From: Leishmania donovani
Lineage: Eukaryota > Euglenozoa > Kinetoplastea > Trypanosomatida > Trypanosomatidae
Length of the DNA stretch: 64,000 nucleotides
Assembly: GCF_000227135.1 (NCBI RefSeq)
Contig: NC_018251.1
Coordinates: forward strand, 584,476-648,475
Reading direction: 5' to 3'
The translations under genes and the position numbers were made by a program. Below the pieces are notes generated by a model, which was given only the letters and a program-made list of their open reading frames with translations, made no database searches and had not been told where the DNA came from. This document shows positions 7,761-15,800 of this stretch, piece by piece (position 1 is the first letter of the stretch; the number at the start of each line of letters is the position of its first letter).

Positions 7761-10700
7761 ATGGCGGAGCCACAGTCGCGTGCGCCAGCCCCCCTCTGTG
7801 CCGGAGCCACAGACAATGTCGTGGCAGCGTCGGCGGGTATTTCCGTCAACGTGCATCTCTGTAAGCACCTTCTTCAAGGTTCTTCTCACACTCAGCCACA
7901 GCCGTTGACGAGCTCGGTGTTCCTCGACGCACTCGCGCGGTATCCTCTACCAGTCGTCTCGGCGGCCACTGCGCACGATGTTGCCGGCTCAGAGCAGCAG
8001 CTGCAGCTGCACCAACTGTCAGCCCACTCTCCTTCGCAGCCTTTTTCAGAGGTGCCATCGGAACCGGCAACGGCCGCGCCCGCTTCGCCGATGCGGATTC
8101 GCATATCCACCGCATCACCGCGTGGCGAAGGGCGCATGAGTTTCAGCGGCGCAGCCCAGCATGTTGCCAGTGATCTGACAGCTGCGATAAACCAATTCTG
8201 GGCTCTGTCACCCGCCTCGGCGGCGCCGCATTCCCCGCTGCTCACGACTGTTGAGGAGGACACGCAAGGCCCTTTGCATACAGCCGCCGTCGTTGCTTGC
8301 AGCTCCGCATCTCAGCAGACGCCGCCTCCCCCGCCACCGTGGGTGGCCTTCTCGCCCTTCCGCTTTTGCGCTGATCCGTCGTTTCACGCAGCGCTGCAAC
8401 GCCTTCCGAGACACCGCGGCGACACAGCCGATAATCATCAGCTAAGACAGCGCGCTGTGGCGCCGCCCTCGCCGCCGAGTCGCCATATGCCCGGCCTCTC
8501 CTTCCTTTGTGCTCCTACCGGGGGTATCGCTCCGGCATCGCGTCCGGCTGGGGATGGCCCGCATGGCACGCCGAGCCGCGTCTCAGCGGCGGCCGAGGCC
8601 ACCGTTTCCGCTTCTGACGGCGACAGCGTGCCCTTTGATGCGCCGCTGGGCGCCCCGTGGACGATGATGGATGCGTGGTGCCACGGCTTCGCGGCGACGG
8701 CGGCGGAGGGAGGTCGAAGCCGCAAGCGCGCGCGCACTGCGAGTGCCACGGCAGCTTCGCCGACGAGTGCGGAGCCCACAATTTTCGCGCGTCTTCATTT
8801 GAGTGACACCTATGACGGAGGCAGCGCGAGGATGGGCTCAAAGGACAGTCCGTTGCCGACTGTGACCACGGTTGCTTCGCACGACACCTTCCGCAGAAAC
8901 CCTTCGCCCGACTCGTTTGCGACGCTTCTCTCGTGCGCCTCTCTGGCAACGCCGCACGAGACACTGGATGTGCCACAGAGCCGCGTTCCTGAGGAGGATG
9001 ACCTGCTCGACCTGCTACTTGGGGTGGAGCAGAATGCATCGCGGCCGCCCGAGTTTGCTGGTAGGCTGCCGTGTTCACGGGCGCAGCTCATGGAAGCTAC
9101 AGGAATGACCGGCGCTGAAGTGCACACGGAGGGAGAGGGTGAACGAAGCACCTTGGCGAAGCGCGACGGGAGTGCGACGGTGTCCAGCAGCATGACGGTC
9201 TCGAGACTGGGGACGTCTGCGGCGCGTGTCGGCGCCGACGGGCTTGCTACGTCCTGCGTGCAGATGAATCAGGTGACGACGTCGCTGGTCTTGACAGCGA
9301 CGGCCACTGCGACCGCGACGCCTCGGGGGCCGGCTCTGAGTACGTCTTCAGCTGCCGACTTCTTCCGTAGTACCGGTGACGCCAACAACTGCGAACACGT
9401 GCCCCTTTCCACCGTGAAGGACCTCAGAAGCACGTGCGCGCGGCTCGGCCTGCTGAGCACGGGCTCGAAGACGACCCTGCAGCAGCGCCTCCGTCTTTAC
9501 TACGCGTCCGCACCGGCGCCGCAACAGAGCGGCGCTCGTGTCCCGCTGGTGGCGGCTGCCGCGAACTTGTCTTCTGCACTGCATGTGCCGCTCGACCCCA
9601 GTGCAACCCGAACGGGGGGCGAAGTTGGCGCTTCTCTTTCCACCGGCTCTCCTCCACGGACGGTCTTCCGCTACCGCAGTCCGTCGCAATCGTCAGGGTC
9701 GGTCCTGCCCGCATCTGCTGCTGCAGTGGCAGTCGGTCAGCCGCGCACCTGCGCTACTGAGTCAGTGAGTGTGCCGGCGACGCGGGCGGCTGCGACCGCT
9801 GCATGGGAGCATGCGGCGGTATCTACCTCTCCTGTAGCTGCGGCTTCGGGCCAGCGTGGTCGTCTCGTCCCGTCCCCTACGCAGTTCCTTCACGATCTCG
9901 CCTCTCGGACGACGCGGACACCTCACACGGCGCTTGCCACTCTCTGCGATGCACACTCGCCCCCCTCCGTGACAGCCGCGCGAGCGCAGCAGGAGGAGCT
10001 GACGAGCGAGACGGGCCGCGTACGCTGGCAGTGGCTCGTGGACTTCCGCGAACGTTCCAGCGCACATCGTGGCGGCGGCAGCAGCGGCAGGCGCCAGCAT
10101 GAGGGCATCTTGGACATCTTTCGTAAGCAGCATGTGCCGTGCACATCGATGATGCTGCCGGTCGGTGACTTCATGCTGTCCGTGGAGCTGTCGCCCGGGG
10201 AGGCCGCTGCGATGCACGTGTGTGGTGTTGCTGCAAGTACGGAGGCGGATGCCGGAGTGCCAAGAGCCTCCGCCACGGCCGAGGGTGCTGCACCGGTTCT
10301 CAGTCATGTCTGCTCTCTTGTTGTGGAGCGTAAGACGGCCGCGGACTTGGATGCGAGCGTGAAGGGGGCACGCTACACAGAGCAGCGGCGACTGCTAGCG
10401 GCGTCGCCGTTTCGCTTAGTGGTGTGGTTGGTAGAGGGTTTGGTCGTTGCAGGCGGGAGCGGCAGCGGCTTCTTAAGTCGCGGTCAGCGCCACCGCCAAG
10501 GCGGTGGCGGTACAGAAAGTGACACGCAGCCAGGCAGTCGCAGCCCATCACCCGCACCGTCACCGCCGGCAGAGAGCGCGCGCCAACGCGTTGACTCGGC
10601 GTGTGCTTCGCTGGGCCTCCACGGGAAGGGCTGGTTGGTGGTGCGCACCCGTAACACGACGGAGTCTGTGCAGTTTCTGAAGCTGCTCGCGACTCACGTT

Positions 10701-11216
10701 GCGCGGCAACTTGCCAGTTATCGTCTTCGTCGTCGTTGCATGGGCGAAGGCAATAGTGGCATGGTGGCTGGGATTGATGGCTGTTCTGCCTGCCAGAACG
10801 CAGCGCAGGACCCACCCGCACAGCGCGTTGCACGCGCAGATGGAGGAGACGTTCATTGCGGTAACATCTTCCGCAGCGCAGGTGATGGTGCGTCAACGAC
10901 GTGCATGGCGGCCACTGTCGCGCTGCTGCAGTTAGCTCCCACGAACACATGTCTGCAGTCCGTGAGTGCCCTGCAGCGGCACCTGCGCGCAAAGACGGCA
11001 TTTCCGCGCATGCTCATGTGCGTCCGCGGTTGCTCCGCCGCGCTCGCGTCATTGCTGTCCTCCAAGTACGGCACACTGCTGCGGTTTTGGCGAGAGCTGA
11101 GACGGCGCGGCCAGGAGGTGTGCGACGCCGACCCCGATATCCAGCGGCTCACCACAGCTCAGAAGAAGGTGTACGTACTGCTGACCGAGTTCCTGCTCGC
11201 CAAAGACTACTTCTGA
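7761..11216 (+). CDS. MUS81: MUS81/XPF-family structure-specific endonuclease with SAP domain
   Basis: Protein of 1151 residues. The first 540 residues are low-complexity (Ala/Ser/Pro/Thr) and probably disordered. A SAP-type DNA-binding motif lies at about 545-582 (VKDLRSTCARLGLLSTGSK, then LQQRL). The ERCC4 nuclease domain runs from about 780: GILDIFRKQ at 782, GDFML with Asp803, and the catalytic motif E856-R857-K858-x3-D862, followed by RYTEQRRLL, as in MUS81. The segment 920-1040 contains low-complexity insertions, and the C-terminal 70 residues look like the second helix-hairpin-helix of MUS81. MUS81 cleaves branched recombination and fork intermediates in the nucleus, usually with an EME1 partner, which I do not see here. 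The SAP motif is unusual for MUS81. Another XPF-family identity is possible but HEF/XPF helicase motifs are absent. The next gene is a RecQ helicase. Confidence 0.8.
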   Translation: MAEPQSRAPAPLCAGATDNVVAASAGISVNVHLCKHLLQGSSHTQPQPLTSSVFLDALARYPLPVVSAATAHDVAGSEQQLQLHQLSAHSPSQPFSEVPSEPATAAPASPMRIRISTASPRGEGRMSFSGAAQHVASDLTAAINQFWALSPASAAPHSPLLTTVEEDTQGPLHTAAVVACSSASQQTPPPPPPWVAFSPFRFCADPSFHAALQRLPRHRGDTADNHQLRQRAVAPPSPPSRHMPGLSFLCAPTGGIAPASRPAGDGPHGTPSRVSAAAEATVSASDGDSVPFDAPLGAPWTMMDAWCHGFAATAAEGGRSRKRARTASATAASPTSAEPTIFARLHLSDTYDGGSARMGSKDSPLPTVTTVASHDTFRRNPSPDSFATLLSCASLATPHETLDVPQSRVPEEDDLLDLLLGVEQNASRPPEFAGRLPCSRAQLMEATGMTGAEVHTEGEGERSTLAKRDGSATVSSSMTVSRLGTSAARVGADGLATSCVQMNQVTTSLVLTATATATATPRGPALSTSSAADFFRSTGDANNCEHVPLSTVKDLRSTCARLGLLSTGSKTTLQQRLRLYYASAPAPQQSGARVPLVAAAANLSSALHVPLDPSATRTGGEVGASLSTGSPPRTVFRYRSPSQSSGSVLPASAAAVAVGQPRTCATESVSVPATRAAATAAWEHAAVSTSPVAAASGQRGRLVPSPTQFLHDLASRTTRTPHTALATLCDAHSPPSVTAARAQQEELTSETGRVRWQWLVDFRERSSAHRGGGSSGRRQHEGILDIFRKQHVPCTSMMLPVGDFMLSVELSPGEAAAMHVCGVAASTEADAGVPRASATAEGAAPVLSHVCSLVVERKTAADLDASVKGARYTEQRRLLAASPFRLVVWLVEGLVVAGGSGSGFLSRGQRHRQGGGGTESDTQPGSRSPSPAPSPPAESARQRVDSACASLGLHGKGWLVVRTRNTTESVQFLKLLATHVARQLASYRLRRRCMGEGNSGMVAGIDGCSACQNAAQDPPAQRVARADGGDVHCGNIFRSAGDGASTTCMAATVALLQLAPTNTCLQSVSALQRHLRAKTAFPRMLMCVRGCSAALASLLSSKYGTLLRFWRELRRRGQEVCDADPDIQRLTTAQKKVYVLLTEFLLAKDYF

Positions 11217-12516
11217 TGCGGGTAGCGCACCAGTGGTGATGGGGGAGTGCGTGTCTGCACGTATGTGTGTGTGTGTGCGTTTAGCTTGTTTGCTCGTGCT
11301 GTATTCACGCTTGGAAGCGCGCTAGCGCCGCTGATGCACGAGTGCGGGTGCGCGCCTGTCTGGTCAGCTGACGCAGCTGGGAGCTGGGAGGCTTTAACGT
11401 GAAGCAGAGTACCTCGGAGCGAACCACAGTGTCTGCGGGTGTCCCTGTGCTCCTGTGACATGCAGAGCGAGAGGTGCTCTTGCGCGAGTGCGTTTCCGTG
11501 CCTGCGTTCGTTATGCGACGCAACTCTCTCCGGCCTCTCAATGCATCGACGCTCGTTGGTTTGCCACGCGTGGTGGGCATCGGCGCGATGCACACACGTA
11601 GACGTACACAAAGGCACACCCTTGTGTTCCTTCTCGAACAACGAGGCGCACCTCACCGATGTCTCTCTCAACGCTATGTGTGTGTGTGTGTCTGTGTGTG
11701 TGGTGACTGCTCTCGCCCACGCGCCCAGGCGACGCTTTACTGTCTGCGTTCTCTCCCTTCTTCTTGCTCTTGGCTCTTTTACACCTTTACACACGCGCAT
11801 TATCCTTGATCGGCCGATGCGTGTCACGGCTGCATCGCACAAGTCTGCGCTCCATGGTCCACGACGCTACGCGCATGCGCAGCCACGCAGACGACGACAA
11901 CAGCTACAAGTGACAGAGAACCTCCCCCCCCCCCGACACACGCGCACATAGACGGGGTCAGAAGACGGAAGGGAGCTGCAGGCAGCATCTATCAGCGTAT
12001 CAAAGGGTAAGAGCACGAGAGCGGAGAAGGGCCGGGCGAGCCACCAACACATCATCAGAGGCCTGCAGGGTCGCTGTTATACATACACACGCACACACAC
12101 GAAGCTCTGCCGGGCCCATTCCTTTTTTTTTTCTCACCTACCTGCGCTTCTTGGCCTCTTGCACGATCGCCTCTTTCTCCCCAAGCGCCTGCCCTTTCAC
12201 GTCCTCTCGTCCTCATTTCCGCCGCTCGTAGCGAGGGCCTCCCGTACAAGTTCCAGAGGGACACATACACACATACACGATACGATCCAGGCAGCACTCG
12301 AGGAGTGCCAGGGCACGCGCACACGCAGACTCGCCCGCACTCGTAGCGAGACGAACGTGGCCTATAGAGTGCATCTCGCGGCATACGCTAATGCCCTCGC
12401 ATGCACACACATAGATGCACACACCACATAAGCGCATACGCCGTATATTCCACATTCACTGAGGCGCTCAGATCGGATCAGCAGTCCCCGAAGGCTGCGG
12501 TAGGCGTGCACAGTTT

Positions 12517-12548
<32 letters not shown>

Positions 12549-12840
12549 CAGCGCACACTCGCACGCACCTGCCATTCACATTCGAAGATCGCTGTGCGTT
12601 ACTGACTCGTCCTGGCTGTCACAGAGTGCACTCTTTCGCTCCGGCCTTCCTCTTCTCTGTGCACGAGTAGGAGCGCGCCGTCTACGCCCACCGACAAGAC
12701 ACCTGCGAGTAGCCCAGCGTCACCCTTGCCTTTTGTGGTCCTCCCTCTCTCCCTCCTCACCTGGTTCTCCTCACAAACACACACTCACACCAGCGCACTC
12801 CCTTGCATATATACATATATATATATATATATATATTATG
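11217..12840. other. Intergenic region MUS81-RecQ
   Basis: About 1.6 kb with no supported gene. Contains a (TG)n run near 11680-11700, (AC)n at about 12523-12548, a homopolymer C run near 11924, a homopolymer T run near 12124 and an AT run at about 12809-12837 close to the next gene. Confidence 0.6.
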
Positions 12841-12880
12841 TATTCTCTCTCTGTTCTCCGCTCTCTCCGCCACACGAAAG
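12841..12880 (+). promoter_or_regulatory. Predicted trans-splice acceptor of the RecQ gene
   Basis: A C/T tract (TTCTCTCTCTGTTCTCCG and on) is followed by the first AG at 12879-12880, leaving a 16-nt 5' UTR before the ATG at 12897. Confidence 0.45.
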
Positions 12881-12896
12881 TCATCGCACATCGAGG

Positions 12897-15800
12897 ATGC
12901 CTACAGCGGCGTCATTATCATCCGCATCGACTTCGACGGCGACTGCTCGAGCGGCCCCGCCGTACCGCACAAACGAGTCGGAGTGGATACCCGCTCTCGC
13001 CTCTGCCGTTCAGCGCAGCCTTGAAGGCGGTGCTGGGAGCAGCAGCAACGGCGGTAGTGACAGCGCTGGGTGGAACCCGGCAAACAGACATCAAGGAGCC
13101 GCCCAGAGTGCGGCGATGAGTGCTGCCCGGGACACGGCGCCTCCCTTGGCGGAGTACCAGGCTGCTTATCAGTGCCGTAGCCTCCATCAGAGCGGTTTTG
13201 TCGCGGTGCCTCCTCCGGCTCGCTTGTATCCAGCTCTTGGAGGTAGTATTGGTGGAGGCAGTTGCGGCAACCTGAAAATTGGCAGCAGCAGCACTGGCAA
13301 CAACATCTCCGTCGCCTCCTACGCGCCTCCTGCACCGTTGTCGACCCGTCATGCGACACCGGACGCCAGCGGATCTTCCGCTCTGCCACCGTCTCTGGCA
13401 CATTCTGCCGTCCCCGCGCCAGGGGCGTCGCAGCGAACGGCAACTACGTGGACCTCAAGTATGCCTGCGACTGCCGCATCATTTCCCGTCTCCTCTGTCT
13501 GCGACCCAGGTGGTGGTGAGCTGGCTGGGTCGAGCGCCGCTGTCGGTGTCACTGCTGCTGCTGCTCCCTCGTCTTCGATGTTTCCTACCATGCCACCCCC
13601 AGCCGTGCCCAGAGGCGGGCTGGTCAAAGTACCTCCCGCTGCCGCTTCAGCTCCTGCCGCTGCGTGCATGGCGCCGTCGCCGTTGACGTTGCGCGACGTG
13701 AAAGCGGAGATGCGGCGCGTCGCCAAGCAGCTCCGCGAGGCGCAACACCACCGCGATGACCTCGTGCTCCTGGAAGACGAAGAGCACGACGCGACAGACG
13801 AGCTGCAGCAGCTAGATGTGCGCATTGCAGAGCTGGAACAGCGGTTTGCACGCTTCCGCGCTTTCCAGGCAACGCTGCTGAACCGCCCCACACCCGCCTC
13901 GACGCCGCCGTCCCTCTCTTCCATGTCGTCCTCGCTCGTGCGATCACCGCACGCCACATCGGTGATGGATCTCGGCGGTGCAATCTACAGCAGCGCTGGC
14001 GTTGTCGGCTACACCGGCGGCGGCGAGCAGAGAGGCCCGCTGATGCAGAGCACTGTGACATCGCCTTGGCCCGCCGCGCCAACGAGTGGCCCCCCTTCAG
14101 CAGCAGGGGCTACTGGTGCACCACCACCACACGGTGACTGGCCCACCGCCATGACCGAGTACAGCGTAAACCGTGGTGACATCGGCGGCTGTGCCCTGGA
14201 GCTGCCAGGTCCGTCGGTCTCCGACGCCAACGGAAGTACGACGAGCTTCCGCAGTGCCGAATGCTCGGCCCCCTCCGCTCGCAAAGGCTTCTCGTGGGAG
14301 GCCTACGAACAGCAGGTAGACCCGGAGGCGCTGTCGCGCGACGCCCTGTCTCGCACCGCGCACGTCGAGCTCCCCGTGAACCCCACGCACCAGTATGGCG
14401 GCGAGCGCTTCCCGTGGTCAGCGGAGCTGCGGCGCATGATGCGAGAGGTGTTCGGGTTGCACGACTACCGCTTCTGCCAGCTCGAGATCATGAACGCCTG
14501 CATGGACGGCCGCGATGTTTTTGTGCTGCTGCCGACGGGTGGCGGCAAGTCCCTCTGCTACCAGCTTCCTGCGCTGATGCCCAACCCGGCCCAGGTCACC
14601 GTTGTCGTGTCGCCGCTCATCTCGCTTATTCAGGATCAGGTGTACGCGCTGATCGCAAACGACATTCCTGCCATGGCCCTCACCGGGCAGACCAACGACG
14701 CGGCTCGCCGCAGTCTCTTCCAGGAGTGGGCCTCCGGCCACGTCGTGCACACGCTCGTGTACGTGACGCCGGAGTACTTTGGCCGCAGCGACCACTTTGT
14801 GGGCACGCTGCAGGGGCTTGCCGACAAGGGGCTGCTCTGCCGCTTCGTGATTGACGAGGCGCACTGCGTGTCGCAGTGGGGTCACGACTTCCGGCCAGAT
14901 TACCGCAAACTCTCGGTGCTGAAGCGGCAGTTTCCACGCACACCCATCACGGCGCTGACCGCCACGGCGACGGATCTCGTGCAGCAGGATGTTATCAAGA
15001 CTCTTGCCCTGCGCGACGCCATCATCTTCAAGGGCTCCTTCAACCGAGCCAACCTCAAGTACTCGGTGCAGCACGTGCGAGGCAAGCAGGTGATCCCGGT
15101 TGTTGAGGACCTCGTACTGCACCGATTCTCGCCGTCGTCGTGCGGCATCGTGTACTGCCTGTCGCGCAAGGACTGCGAGGAGATGGCGGCGGCACTCGTA
15201 CGCAGGGGCATTAAGGCCTCCTACTACCACTCCGAGGCGGCGTCGAAGAATGAGCGGCAGGAGCGATGGACGCGTGATGAGCTACAAGTGATTTGCGCTA
15301 CCATCGCGTTTGGAATGGGCATCAACAAGCCAGATGTCCGCTACGTCGTGCACGCGGCTATGCCCAAGTCCATCGAGGGGTACTACCAGGAGAGCGGCCG
15401 CGCCGGCCGTGACGGTTTGCCGTCGGAGTGCGTGCTACTGAGCACCACCACAGATCGACAGCGGCAGGAGCGGCTGATCCACGGCTCGAAAGACTGGCGC
15501 GCCTCCCTCACCTCGCTGCACCGCATGCTGGCTTACACCCTCAACAACGTCGACTGTCGCCGGCGCCAGCAGCTGCACCACTTTGGTGAGCAGGTGGACG
15601 TCCATTTTTGCCTTACGCAGCGGGCTGCCGCTGGCGGTGGCGCGGGGCCGCCGCTGCCACCGACGCCGGCCGCATCAGTGTCTGTCGTCACGCAGTTGTG
15701 TGATAACTGTGCCAGCAAGCTGGCCGAGGGCTGGACGGTGAAGGAGGTGGACGTGGGCAACATTCTGCTTGATCTGTACGCTATTATCCTGCGTCTCGGC

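Noticed and set aside
12726..12896. 57-codon extension of RecQ
   Set aside because: No ATG at its start, and it reads through a TA microsatellite upstream of a likely splice acceptor.
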